This document shows, in pieces, positions 50,583 to 59,183 of a stretch of 64,000 bases of DNA. The notes under the pieces are model-generated. The model did no database searches. It was given only the letters and a program-made list of their open reading frames with translations, and was not told the DNA's origin. Numbering within the stretch: the first letter of the stretch is position 1; every line of letters starts with the position of its first letter. Origin of the DNA: Foliimonas ilicis (lineage in GTDB: Bacteria > Pseudomonadota > Alphaproteobacteria > Rhizobiales > Rhizobiaceae); NCBI RefSeq assembly GCF_039939195.1, contig NZ_JBDUUH010000003.1, positions 62,001 to 126,000 on the forward strand. Direction: 5' to 3'. The translations under genes and the position numbers were made by a program.

Positions 50583-51200
50583 CTATTCGTGCGGGGCCGT
50601 CCGGCTCATGGATGGCCGCAGAATGAAATCCGCGTACCATGAGGCGAGTTTTGGCCGCGGCGAACGCCAATCCACTCCGCTGAAGCGGAAATCGAGATAG
50701 CCGAGCGAAGATGCAATCGTCAGGCTACCGATCGTGACTTCTGTGCCGAAAATTTCGACGGTTTCTTCCATATGGTCGAGCGCCGCATCGATCTTGGTCA
50801 TCTGCGACTCCCTCCAGACTTCCGATCTTTGGTCCGGCGTTCGGGACGTCTCTTCGTAACGGGCAAGCAGCGCGGCATCGAGAAGACCGTCGCCAAGCGC
50901 TTGCTCCGTGAGGACACGCCACCGTGCGGATCCGGATGTGAACAGCGACCCACCGGCTGCGTCGTTCAGATATTCGCAGATAACACGGCTGTCGAAGAGA
51001 AATGTTCCATCCTCGAGCCGCGCCGCAGGCACTTTCGCAAGCGGGTTGAAAGTGGCGATACGCGTATCACGCTTGATCGGATTTGCAGCACTTGGCAGGC
51101 AGATGATCTTGTCTTCGACGCCAAGCTCGATGGCACATGCCATGACCTTGCGCACATAGGGCGAGGTCGGGGCGAAGAAGAGTTCCATGGGCTGCATCAT
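50583..51200 (-). CDS. glutathione S-transferase family protein
   Basis: A GST of about 205 residues that is paralogous to the one at 1621-2238: the same ASPYVRKV-type active-site helix start (TSPYVRKV), VPAARLEDG, LFDSRVICEYL and the C-terminal SSLGYLDFRF. It is the last gene of the long minus-strand array, one base after the quinone oxidoreductase stop. It probably conjugates or isomerises a reactive aromatic or quinone-type intermediate made by the upstream monooxygenase; this is inferred. The start is uncertain between ATG 51200 and 51197. Confidence 0.85.
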   Translation of the reverse strand: MMQPMELFFAPTSPYVRKVMACAIELGVEDKIICLPSAANPIKRDTRIATFNPLAKVPAARLEDGTFLFDSRVICEYLNDAAGGSLFTSGSARWRVLTEQALGDGLLDAALLARYEETSRTPDQRSEVWRESQMTKIDAALDHMEETVEIFGTEVTIGSLTIASSLGYLDFRFSGVDWRSPRPKLASWYADFILRPSMSRTAPHE

Positions 51201-51201
51201 C

Positions 51202-52185
51202 TCAAGCTCTTTCCGGAACAAGCACGACCTTGCCGATATTTTCATTGGCTTCGAGCAGACGATGCGCCTCAGCGGCCTGACCGAGAACGAACTGTTTGTG
51301 GATCAGGGGGCGAATGCGTCCTGCATCGACTAGTGGCATGATCTCATTCAAAAGTGCGGAAGCGATACCGGATTTCTCAGCGTCCGACTTAGGGCGCAGT
51401 GTAGAAGAGGTGAGGTAAAGCCCCTTGCGCATAACTATGCCGAGGTCGATTGGCACGACAGCACCCTCCATGAATGACAGGCTGACATGCCGCCCGCCCG
51501 GCGCGAGTGCATCGAGATTGCGCGCGACATATGAACCGCCGACAATATCCAGAACGACATCTACCCCGCGCGCATCCGTGGCTGCTTTTGCGGCTTTGAC
51601 GAAATCGTCCGTTTTGTAGTTGATGCCAATTGCGCCGAGCTTTTCGACGGCGGCTTTCTTCGCATCGCTGCCGACCGTGGCAATCGCATGCGCGCCACGT
51701 GCGATCGCCATCTGGATCGCCATCGTGCCGATGCCGCTCGCGCCGCCATGGATCAGCACGGTTTCGCCTTTCGCGAGACGGCCGCGCTCGAACAGTTTGT
51801 GCCATACGGTGAAAAGCGATTCCGGCAGTGCAGCCGCTTCCACCATCGACAAGCCGTCTGGGCATGGCAGACAATGCTCCGCTTTGGCGATGCAATATTG
51901 AGCATAACCGCCGCCCTTCACCAGAGCCATCACCCGCTTGCCGATGAGCGCGTCGCTGCCTCCCACCACACGCCCTGCGACTTCCAGCCCAAAAATGTCG
52001 GTGACGCCTTGCGGCAGTGGAATGGCGCCGGTCCGCTGCATCAGATCAGGGCGGTTGACGCCAGCGGCTTCAACCTCGATCAGAACTTCGTCCGATCCCG
52101 GATTCGGGATCGGTCTTTGGACGAGCTCAAGGACTTCGGGTCCGCCCGTATTGCGCGCTACGATGGCTTGCATGCTTGCTGTCAT
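51202..52185 (-). CDS. zinc-free NAD(P)H:quinone oxidoreductase (PIG3/QOR family)
   Basis: A 327-residue medium-chain dehydrogenase of the QOR/PIG3 branch: AAGVNRPDLMQRTG, the nucleotide motif HGGASGIGTMAIQMA, and no zinc-ligand Cys/His set. It reduces quinones or enones with NADPH. The start codon overlaps the stop of the HbpS-like gene by one base (TAATG). It fits between the HbpS-like gene and the GST as a redox-handling step of the array. Confidence 0.87.
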   Translation of the reverse strand: MTASMQAIVARNTGGPEVLELVQRPIPNPGSDEVLIEVEAAGVNRPDLMQRTGAIPLPQGVTDIFGLEVAGRVVGGSDALIGKRVMALVKGGGYAQYCIAKAEHCLPCPDGLSMVEAAALPESLFTVWHKLFERGRLAKGETVLIHGGASGIGTMAIQMAIARGAHAIATVGSDAKKAAVEKLGAIGINYKTDDFVKAAKAATDARGVDVVLDIVGGSYVARNLDALAPGGRHVSLSFMEGAVVPIDLGIVMRKGLYLTSSTLRPKSDAEKSGIASALLNEIMPLVDAGRIRPLIHKQFVLGQAAEAHRLLEANENIGKVVLVPERA

Positions 52186-52607
52186 TAAAAGTCAGCCTTT
52201 GCGCCGATGGCTGCCAGTCCGGCCAGTGCGACTTCGATGTCCTGCGCGCCGCTGCCGGAGCCGACGCCGATTGCGCCGATGCAGGCACCGTCGACAACGA
52301 TGGGAAAGCCACCCTCAAGATTGGTCAACCGTCCACCGGAAGCGATGGCAAGTTTGACTTCGAGCGCGGGGTCGAGACGCGACGTCGGCTGACGGTGCGA
52401 GGCTGCCGACATTGCCTTCGATTTCGAGGTTTCGCCAGACAGCAGCTTTGCGCCGTCCATTCTAACGAAAACCAGCATGTTTCCGCCGTCATCGACGATC
52501 GAAACGTTCTGCGGAACGCCGATCTTTTCCGCGTGAGAGATTGCGGCTCTGGCGATTGCAAGTGCGCCTTCGTGAGTCAGTTTCAGGCTAGGGATCGTGT
52601 GGGTCAT
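52185..52607 (-). CDS. HbpS/GlcG-family heme-binding-like protein
   Basis: A 140-residue protein of the GlcG/HbpS family: KLTHEGALAIARAAI, VSIVDDGGNMLVFVRMDGA and GGFPIVVDGACIGAIGVGSG. Members occur beside glycolate, diol and aromatic pathways, and bind heme, cobalamin or other cofactors; a catalytic role is unproven. The start at 52607 has GGAG six bases upstream, so the ATG at 52619 four codons earlier is rejected. It follows the ABC ATPase by 24 bases. Confidence 0.85.
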   Translation of the reverse strand: MTHTIPSLKLTHEGALAIARAAISHAEKIGVPQNVSIVDDGGNMLVFVRMDGAKLLSGETSKSKAMSAASHRQPTSRLDPALEVKLAIASGGRLTNLEGGFPIVVDGACIGAIGVGSGSGAQDIEVALAGLAAIGAKADF

Positions 52608-52631
52608 GTCAGTCTCCATTTTGGCTGCAGG

Positions 52632-53780
52632 TCACGTAGCGCCTTCCTTCGGGAAGGCGACGATGTCGGACGAGACGACGGATAGGCCGACCTCGCTGCC
52701 GACGGACCAATCCGAAATTGCCGATATTCCCGGTGAACGCACAAGCACGCGTTCATTTGAAACTCTTGGCATCTCCACGTAGAGATCGACATGATCCCCC
52801 TGAAAAACCTGTGCTGCGATAATACCGGGTAGTGAGCCGGGAACGGTGCGCTTGCCGATGGCAAAATGCTCGGGTCGAATGAAAACGTCGATTTCGTCGT
52901 TGACTGTCGATCCGGCGAAGGGCGCACCGGGAACCACCCATTTCGCGTCGCCGATGGCTACTTCGGCGGCATCGCCACGCTTTGCCGTCAGCGTACCTTT
53001 GAGAATGTTCGCATCGCCGACGAAGGATGCGACGAAGCGATCCGCCGGGCGGCGATAAATCTCGTCTGGTCCTGCGATCTGGCGGATATGGCCTGCGGAC
53101 ATCACTGCGATCCGGTCCGACATCGACAGGGCTTCGCCCTGATCATGGGTTACGAAGATCGTCGTCACGCCGAGGCTGCGCTGGATCTCTTTGAGCTCGA
53201 CCTGCATCGAACCGCGAAGGTTCTTGTCGAGTGCCGAAAAAGGCTCATCGAGCAGCAGAACCTTTGGACGGATGACAAGGGCACGCGCCAGCGCGACACG
53301 CTGCTGTTGGCCGCCTGAAAGTTGCTTTGGCTTACGGTCGCCGAAACCGGAGAGCTTTACGAGCGACAGCGCTTCATCGACCCGGCGCGATATTTCGGCA
53401 GAAGGCACACCACGCGTCTTCAGCCCGTAGGCAATGTTCTTGGCGACCGTCATATGCGGAAACAGCGCGTAATTCTGAAATACGATGCCGATTTCGCGCT
53501 TATGTGCAGGCGTTTCCGTAACCAAAGCGCCGTCGATGAAGATTTCGCCGCCATCGCTTTCAAGAAAACCAGCGACGAGATTGAGAAGGGTCGTCTTGCC
53601 GCAGCCAGACGGGCCGAGCAGCGTCATGAATTCGCCTGGCGCGATCTTCAGCCACGCTTCATGGAGCGCGGTGGAATCCCCGAAACGCTTGGTAACGCCG
53701 TCGAGTTGAACGGCCGCCTTGGGTTTCGGCCGAATGAACGCTGCTTTTGCGTGGCCGCGCGGATTAGTGTGAATCGACAT
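52632..53780 (-). CDS. ABC transporter ATP-binding protein (spermidine/putrescine or iron type)
   Basis: A 382-residue ATPase of the PotA/FbpC group: Walker A GPSGCGKTT, Q-loop FQNYALFPHM, signature LSGGQQQRVALARAL, Walker B LLLDEPFSALD, H-loop VTHD, and a C-terminal TOBE-type domain from about residue 265. It energises the importer formed with the two permeases and the binding protein upstream. The start is ATG 53780, which overlaps the preceding permease stop region by 17 bases. The cargo is unknown; polyamine-like cations or small aromatic amines are possible. Confidence 0.92.
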   Translation of the reverse strand: MSIHTNPRGHAKAAFIRPKPKAAVQLDGVTKRFGDSTALHEAWLKIAPGEFMTLLGPSGCGKTTLLNLVAGFLESDGGEIFIDGALVTETPAHKREIGIVFQNYALFPHMTVAKNIAYGLKTRGVPSAEISRRVDEALSLVKLSGFGDRKPKQLSGGQQQRVALARALVIRPKVLLLDEPFSALDKNLRGSMQVELKEIQRSLGVTTIFVTHDQGEALSMSDRIAVMSAGHIRQIAGPDEIYRRPADRFVASFVGDANILKGTLTAKRGDAAEVAIGDAKWVVPGAPFAGSTVNDEIDVFIRPEHFAIGKRTVPGSLPGIIAAQVFQGDHVDLYVEMPRVSNERVLVRSPGISAISDWSVGSEVGLSVVSSDIVAFPKEGAT

Positions 53781-54579
53781 TAAGCACCTTTCCAAGGCCG
53801 AAGAATGTGTTGGCGAGCGTCAGAAGCAGTGCTGTGACGACAATGTAGATCACCGACAGCGCTGCCAGCGTCGGATCGGCATATTCCCGAACGTAATTGT
53901 ACATGGCGACCGGCAGCGTCTGCGTTGCCTGGTTCGAGACGAAAAGCGTCGCCGTAAACTCGTTGAAGGAGAGGATTGCCGCGAACAGCCAGCCGCTTAC
54001 GAGGCCGGGCACGAGCAGCGGCAGCGTGACCGTAAAGAGCACGCGGCGTGGTGTGGCGCCGAGGCTGGTGGCGGCCTTTTCCAACCGTTCATCCAAATTC
54101 TTCAGCGAGATCAAAACGCTTCGCATGACGAACGGCAAAACGAGAATGACATGAGCGAACACGACCAGCGGGAACCCGCGCGCCGTGCTTGTCTGTGCCG
54201 CCAGCATCAACAGGCCGAGGCCGATCGTGAAATGCGGGATGACCAATGGAGAAAGCAGCACGCCTTCCAGCGTGCGCTTCAGCGCGAAATCGTAGCGATG
54301 GATAGCCAATGCAAATCCCGCTCCCACAGCCAGCGCGATGGTGGACGCCCATGCGGTGACGGTCAGGCCGTTCCAGAAGCCTTTTTGAAAATCGCTGTAA
54401 TCGAGCGCCCGCTCAAACCAGCGCAGGGAATAGGATTGCGGCGGAAAGGCGAGGATGGCCTTGTCGTTGAAGGCGGTGATGGTCACGACGACCGCTGGCA
54501 GGATGATGAAGGCAAGGATCGCTCCTACCAGCACAATGCCGGATATGCGAAGAATCCTGTTTTGTCTGGATGCTGGCAT
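53764..54579 (-). CDS. ABC transporter permease (PotC type)
   Basis: A 271-residue membrane protein with six hydrophobic helices and the binding-protein-dependent transport EAA loop (EKAATSLGATPRRVLFTVTLPLLVPG). It is the second permease of the importer: it starts one base after the previous permease stop and runs into the ATPase gene. The C-terminal KVLNVDSH overlaps the start of the ATPase frame. The order SBP-permease-permease-ATPase is standard for the PotDBCA-like class. Confidence 0.9.
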   Translation of the reverse strand: MPASRQNRILRISGIVLVGAILAFIILPAVVVTITAFNDKAILAFPPQSYSLRWFERALDYSDFQKGFWNGLTVTAWASTIALAVGAGFALAIHRYDFALKRTLEGVLLSPLVIPHFTIGLGLLMLAAQTSTARGFPLVVFAHVILVLPFVMRSVLISLKNLDERLEKAATSLGATPRRVLFTVTLPLLVPGLVSGWLFAAILSFNEFTATLFVSNQATQTLPVAMYNYVREYADPTLAALSVIYIVVTALLLTLANTFFGLGKVLNVDSH

Positions 54580-54580
54580 G

Positions 54581-55432
54581 TCAGTGTTCTCCCAGACGTT
54601 CCAGAGGGCGGGTGGCCTGTTTCATCAAGGCAATTACCGCGAATGTCAGCGCCAGACCGACGATCGAAAGACTGGCGGCGAAGGGGAAATTGAAGGATGA
54701 AAAGCCGAGCTGATAGACCAGCGTCGAAACCGTATTGACCCGGCCGCCGCCGATAAGCTGCGGTGTCGCAAATGCGCTGAAGGTCCATGCGAATGCAGTC
54801 GAGAAACCCGCGATGATGCCGGGCATGGAGAGCGGCAGTGTGACGGTCAGAAAACTGCGCACCGGACCTGCGCCGAGACTTTCGGCGGCCTTCTCGTAGT
54901 TGCGGTCGATGTGTGAAAGGCCCGCTGCCAGCATGATGACCATGATGGGCATCGTTACGTGAACGAGAGCCGCCACCACGCCGCCAGTGGTAAACATCAT
55001 CTGGATCGGCCGTTCGATGAAGCCGAGCTTTAGCAGAACCGTGTTTATGAAACCATTATTGCCGAGCACGATCATCCACGAATAGGTGCGCACGACTTCG
55101 CCCAGAAAAAGCGGCGTGACGGAAGCAATCAGAATGAAGGATTTCAGCGCCTTGCTGCGCACGCGCACCAGCGCATAGGCAACGGGATAGGCGAGAAATA
55201 GGGTGAACACTGCCGTCAGCAGGCACAGCAGGATCGTTGCCCAAAACGCCCATGCATAAAGCGGGCGCACGAGTGCCGAAAAGTTCTCCAGCGTAAAGCC
55301 GCCGACATCGAGCGAGCCCGGAATATAGGCGCGAACGCTGTACTGAAACACCGCGGCCATAGCCGCCGCCAGCCCGAATGCCACGAAGGCTGCTGGCGAA
55401 ACGAACCATCCAAGAAAAGGCCGCTCGTTCAT
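54581..55432 (-). CDS. ABC transporter permease (PotB type)
   Basis: A 283-residue, six-helix permease with the EAA loop YEKAAESLGAGPVRSFLTVTLPLSMPG. The start is ATG 55432, with AGGGAG seven bases upstream. The open frame extends further, into the hairpin that follows the binding-protein gene. It pairs with the PotC-type permease to form the membrane channel. Confidence 0.9.
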   Translation of the reverse strand: MNERPFLGWFVSPAAFVAFGLAAAMAAVFQYSVRAYIPGSLDVGGFTLENFSALVRPLYAWAFWATILLCLLTAVFTLFLAYPVAYALVRVRSKALKSFILIASVTPLFLGEVVRTYSWMIVLGNNGFINTVLLKLGFIERPIQMMFTTGGVVAALVHVTMPIMVIMLAAGLSHIDRNYEKAAESLGAGPVRSFLTVTLPLSMPGIIAGFSTAFAWTFSAFATPQLIGGGRVNTVSTLVYQLGFSSFNFPFAASLSIVGLALTFAVIALMKQATRPLERLGEH

Positions 55433-55453
55433 CGTAACTCCCTTCACGTGAAC

Positions 55454-55484
55454 AGGCCCGGCAACGGCACGCGCCGCCGGGCCT
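55454..55484. terminator. stem-loop between ABC binding protein and permease genes
   Basis: AGGCCCGGC (55454-55462) pairs perfectly with GCCGGGCCT (55476-55484) across a 13-base loop. It occupies most of the 66-base gap after the binding-protein stop on the minus strand. It is probably a partial terminator or an mRNA-end stabiliser. Confidence 0.65.
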
Positions 55485-55498
55485 ATCATTGTTTTCGC

Positions 55499-56539
55499 TT
55501 ACTGCGCGATCATGCTTTCAGCGAACCACTTGCGCCATTCGGCAGTCTTTTCCGCACGCAGCTTGTGGTCGATGATCAGCGTCTGGCTGGCCCACTGGTC
55601 AGCGGTCGTGAAGATGCCGGGCAGCTTTGCCGTTTCGGGGTCGAGCGTCGCATTGTCGACGACGGGACTGCCTTTTTTCAGCTCTGCGATTTCAGCCTGC
55701 ACGGCCGGATCGAGCGCGTAATTCATGAACTTGTAGGCGAGCTCCGCCTTGGTCGAGCCTTTCATGATGCCCATCGTATCGACACCGAGTATGCCACCTT
55801 CCTTGGGTATGACGATCTCGACCGGCACGCCCTGATCCTGCATGTAGTAGGCGTTCATGGAGAGGATGATTTGAACCGGCGTTTCGCCCGTTGCGAAGAG
55901 CTGCTGGCTGTTGGCGTCGTTCGTGTAGAACGCCTTGTAGTTCGGCTTCAGCGCGGCCAGCTTTTCCTGACCGACTTCCCAGTTGGAAGCGTCGCCGCCG
56001 GAAAGTTTTGCCGACACTGCGATGACGTGGCTCGGATCGAAATCGGGCGAGGCGATCATGCCCTTGAGCGCCGGGTTCCAAAGCCCTTCCCAGCTATCGA
56101 AGCTGACGCCTTCCGGAAGCTGATCGGGCAGATAACCGATCGTGTAGACATAGGCCCATGCGCCGATGTGATAGGGGCTGATCTTGGCCTGCTCCACGAG
56201 ATGCGCGGCGTTCGGGATTTTCGTCAGATCCAGTTCGTCGAAGAGGCCGTCATTGGCATAGAGCCAACCCACATGGGCGGTGGTGAAGGTGATGTCGCTT
56301 TCGGGTGTGCCGCCAGCGAGCTTGGCCTGGTTCAGCCGGTCCATCGTACCGCCCGTCACATACTCGACTTCGATGCCTGTCTCTTCGGTGAATTTCTTTC
56401 CGATCGTTTGGTCGATCAGGTCGCGAAAGCTGCCGCCCCAGGTGCTGACGACCAGCTTTTCCTGCGCGACGGCGAGCGAAGATGTGAACAATGACAGGGC
56501 GGAAACTACACTAGCTGCGAGCAATTTTCTGGAAAGCAT
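55499..56539 (-). CDS. ABC transporter substrate-binding protein (spermidine/putrescine-type)
   Basis: A 346-residue periplasmic protein with a Sec signal (hydrophobic core SVVSALSLFTSSLAVA, cleavage before QEKL). The PotD/AfuA-type opening VVSTWGGSFRDLIDQTIGKKF is followed by VEYVTGG. The family binds polyamines, iron complexes, opines or 2-aminoethylphosphonate, so the ligand is not defined. The ATG at 56539 gives a clean leader. It is the first gene of the importer, 165 bases downstream of RidA on the same strand. Confidence 0.9.
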   Translation of the reverse strand: MLSRKLLAASVVSALSLFTSSLAVAQEKLVVSTWGGSFRDLIDQTIGKKFTEETGIEVEYVTGGTMDRLNQAKLAGGTPESDITFTTAHVGWLYANDGLFDELDLTKIPNAAHLVEQAKISPYHIGAWAYVYTIGYLPDQLPEGVSFDSWEGLWNPALKGMIASPDFDPSHVIAVSAKLSGGDASNWEVGQEKLAALKPNYKAFYTNDANSQQLFATGETPVQIILSMNAYYMQDQGVPVEIVIPKEGGILGVDTMGIMKGSTKAELAYKFMNYALDPAVQAEIAELKKGSPVVDNATLDPETAKLPGIFTTADQWASQTLIIDHKLRAEKTAEWRKWFAESMIAQ

Positions 56540-56704
56540 CTGGGTAACTGCCTTTCGTTGATATTGTTGATGTGATCTCAAAAGCAACATCCGTGCCAGT
56601 ATTTATAAATGTTATTTAATAGTATAATTAAATACAGACGATCAGATATGGCTTCCCGCCCGGACCGGATCGAAGTATTTTTTGTCGAGTTACTTTAGTA
56701 AAAT

Positions 56705-57121
56705 TCAGTTATCCGCGGGAATTTCCGCAATAATGTCGATTTCCATCATGTATTCGGGTTTCGCCAGGCCTTGGACGATGATTCCGGTCGAAACCGGATA
56801 GACGCCTTTCAGCCATTTTCCGACAATTTGGTAGACCGGTTCGCGATATGCCCGATCGGTGATGTAGATGACGATCTTGACCACATCGTCGAGGCATGAA
56901 CCTGCCTCTTCAAGAAGCACTTTGGCGCATTGCATAGCATTTTCGGTTTGAGCGGCGGCGTCTCCGATGCCGACGATCTTGCCCTCCAAATCCATTGCAG
57001 TCTGGCCGCGTACATAGACCGTGTTGCCCGCCCGAACGACCATGCAGACATCATTGTCGAGGGTTTGTTCGGGATAGGCTTCGCGGGTGTTGAATTTTCT
57101 GAAGCGTTGATGAGTGGTCAT
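56705..57121 (-). CDS. RidA-family enamine/imine deaminase
   Basis: A 138-residue RidA/YjgF protein: VRAGNTVYVRGQTAMD, VVKIVIYITD (the Arg of the usual catalytic set falls in the following YREPVY), and a conserved Glu near the C-terminus (YMMEIDIIAEI). RidA proteins hydrolyse reactive enamines and imines, and are often paired with PLP enzymes or flavin monooxygenases. It follows the flavin reductase gene by nine bases, and GAGGAG precedes the ATG. The unusual N-terminal extension (QRFRKFNTREAYPEQTL) marks the catabolic subfamilies. Confidence 0.87.
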   Translation of the reverse strand: MTTHQRFRKFNTREAYPEQTLDNDVCMVVRAGNTVYVRGQTAMDLEGKIVGIGDAAAQTENAMQCAKVLLEEAGSCLDDVVKIVIYITDRAYREPVYQIVGKWLKGVYPVSTGIIVQGLAKPEYMMEIDIIAEIPADN

Positions 57122-57130
57122 GCTGTCTCC

Positions 57131-57640
57131 TCAAGCCGCTGCCAGACGGCGAAAAGCGCGGTCGGAGAAAACCAGTGGATTTGCGGCCTGCGTTCTCACG
57201 CCGATCACTTCCCCCGTCAGAATTCGGTGTGAGCCGAAATCGAAGACACTGGCGACCCGGCAATCGAAATTGCAGAGCGCTTCATCGAGGGCAGGTGCGC
57301 CAGTGGTAAGGTTCGTCCAGGCGCCTGCAGCAAAGCGGTCGTCGCGCAATTCGGGGATGAGGCCAGCGAAGCTGTTTGCGACCCGCTCCTGAGCCTCACT
57401 CAATATGTTCGCAACGAACACGCCGTTTTCGAGCAAAGTCGCAAGGCTGCGGCTTTCGCGATGCACGCAAAACACGACGGATGGCGGCTCCATCGAAAGC
57501 GAGCAGAGAGAAGACACAGTTACGCCGGTGCGTCCGGCGGCTCCATCCGATGTGACGACTGCGACGCCGGAGGCCGTCAGGCGCATGGCGTCGCGGAATG
57601 TCTCTACCGCGACCGCCGGGTGATTGGCTGTATCGATCAT
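57131..57640 (-). CDS. flavin reductase family protein (HpaC-like)
   Basis: A 169-residue flavin reductase domain protein: FRDAMRLTASGVAVVTSDG, GVTVSSLCSLSMEPPSVVFCV, and the C-terminal HRILTGEVIGV. It supplies reduced FAD or FMN from NAD(P)H to a partner monooxygenase. Its ATG overlaps the stop of the HpaB-type gene (ATGA), which fixes the start and identifies the partner. Longer upstream open frame lies inside hpaB and is discounted. Confidence 0.9.
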   Translation of the reverse strand: MIDTANHPAVAVETFRDAMRLTASGVAVVTSDGAAGRTGVTVSSLCSLSMEPPSVVFCVHRESRSLATLLENGVFVANILSEAQERVANSFAGLIPELRDDRFAAGAWTNLTTGAPALDEALCNFDCRVASVFDFGSHRILTGEVIGVRTQAANPLVFSDRAFRRLAAA

Positions 57641-59091
57641 TGAACCGGTCCATTGATGCGATCCGACAAATCTGCCGATTTCTTGACGAAATCGAGCGGG
57701 CCGGAGAAATCGAAGGAATTGTAGACGGCAGCAAGATGATTGAAGTGCGGAGCCTGTGCGAACTGCACGAAGGTCAGGCGGTGACCGGCATAGTCCGAGT
57801 TCAGGAGGTCGCGGGCGAAGGCCAGCAGCTTGCGCCTGTCTTCGGCCTGCCATGACTGGTTCAGCGAATAGAACTTGTTCAGCCATTCTCCGCTGCCATC
57901 AGCCTTGAACGCAGCGGAATTCGGCGTGATGCAGATCTGGCCGCCGCAAAGTTCGCGGGCGATATGCATCATTGCCGGAAGCTGCGAGCAGGCGAAAACG
58001 CGTCCGGCATAAAGCATGGATTGCTGCGGCATGAGTAATCCGCCGGGGCTCTTTTCCGCCATGGCGATCGATGCGGTCAAATGCGCATTGATGCCTTCAC
58101 GGTAGCAGACAAGATCAGCCAGCTTTTCGCGAACCGACTGGATCTTGTCGAGGCCGGTCTGCTTGGCATTCCACATCGCCGCGCCGATCATCATGTCGGC
58201 GGTGTAGAGAAGGCGAAGCACGTAGGGGAATGCGGAATAGCGATGCAGCGTCGAGCGAACGAACTGCGCGGCGCGGGTATGACGATAGAAGAACACGTCT
58301 TCCCATGGGATCAGTACGTCATCGAACACGACCAGCGCTTCAACTTCGTCGAAGCGGTTGGCCAAAGGATAATCGAGCGGGCTGGACTTGCCGGCAAAGC
58401 CTGAGCGGCAAATGTGCTTTACGCCCGGCGCGCCCATCTTGACGATGCAGCCAACAGCATAATCCGACAGCTTTTCGGTGGACCATGCACCGACGGTTGG
58501 CTTCAGATACGCCTGATCCGCATAGGCCGCAGCCGTTTCATATTTCGCACCGCGAATGATGATGCCGGCATCCGTTTCGCGAGTGACGTGCACCATCAAA
58601 TCCGGGTCCTGCTCCTGTGGCGGCAGCGAGCGGTCGCCCTTAGGATCGGTATTGGCGGAGACGTGGAAGATGTCTTTTTCGATGACTTCCTGAATGTGGC
58701 GATCGATATTGTCGGCAAAGCGCGGATCGATTTCGGCAAGAACATCGCGGCCATCGGTCAGCGACCACATTTCGCCGATGGTTTCGTCGCCGACCCGCGT
58801 TACGACGCCGCCAATGTCTTTCATGACATGATCGACGGCAGTCAGCTTGTCGCTCCAGTCCTTCTGCTCACGGGGAGGGCGATAGAAGATCGAATGACGC
58901 TCATTGTTATCGACATAGGTCAGGTCGCTGGAATAGCGTTCTTCGTGAGCCATGTCATACATGCGAGCCTTGATGTCGATGATGGGCTTCAGCGCCGCAT
59001 GGGTGGTGACATCCTTTACGCGTTCGCCGTCGAGCCAAACCTCGCGACCGTCGCGAATGCCTTCTTTATAATCATCGCCAGTTCTAATCAT
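57637..59091 (-). CDS. HpaB-family FADH2-dependent monooxygenase, large component
   Basis: A 484-residue member of the 4-hydroxyphenylacetate 3-hydroxylase/PvcC family: the N-terminal domain begins GDDYKEGIRDGREVWLDGERV, the middle has VHVTRETDAGIIIRGAKYETAAAYAD, and the flavin site lies near FDDVLIPWEDVFFYRHT and GGLLMPQQSMLYAGR. It hydroxylates aromatic or heteroaromatic rings using FADH2 from the coupled reductase. The start is ATG 59091, with GGAG upstream, rather than the TTG at 59094. It is divergent from a LysR gene, with an LTTR box between. The substrate may be a phenol or an N-heterocycle, given the RidA neighbour. Confidence 0.88.
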   Translation of the reverse strand: MIRTGDDYKEGIRDGREVWLDGERVKDVTTHAALKPIIDIKARMYDMAHEERYSSDLTYVDNNERHSIFYRPPREQKDWSDKLTAVDHVMKDIGGVVTRVGDETIGEMWSLTDGRDVLAEIDPRFADNIDRHIQEVIEKDIFHVSANTDPKGDRSLPPQEQDPDLMVHVTRETDAGIIIRGAKYETAAAYADQAYLKPTVGAWSTEKLSDYAVGCIVKMGAPGVKHICRSGFAGKSSPLDYPLANRFDEVEALVVFDDVLIPWEDVFFYRHTRAAQFVRSTLHRYSAFPYVLRLLYTADMMIGAAMWNAKQTGLDKIQSVREKLADLVCYREGINAHLTASIAMAEKSPGGLLMPQQSMLYAGRVFACSQLPAMMHIARELCGGQICITPNSAAFKADGSGEWLNKFYSLNQSWQAEDRRKLLAFARDLLNSDYAGHRLTFVQFAQAPHFNHLAAVYNSFDFSGPLDFVKKSADLSDRINGPVQ

Positions 59092-59120
59092 CAATCTGCT
59101 CCAAAATTAGGCTAGACGGA

Positions 59121-59143
59121 TGATGCCGTAAGGCCTAGCATCA
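59121..59143. promoter_or_regulatory. LysR-type operator palindrome (hpaB-like / lysR gap)
   Basis: TGATGC (59121-59126) and GCATCA (59138-59143) are perfect arms around an 11-base spacer, fitting the T-N11-A LTTR pattern. The site is centred 41 bases from the hpaB-type start and 52 bases from the LysR start. Confidence 0.6.
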
Positions 59144-59183
59144 AGAAAATATTTTTATCTTCTGGATAGCATAAGGAAAGATG

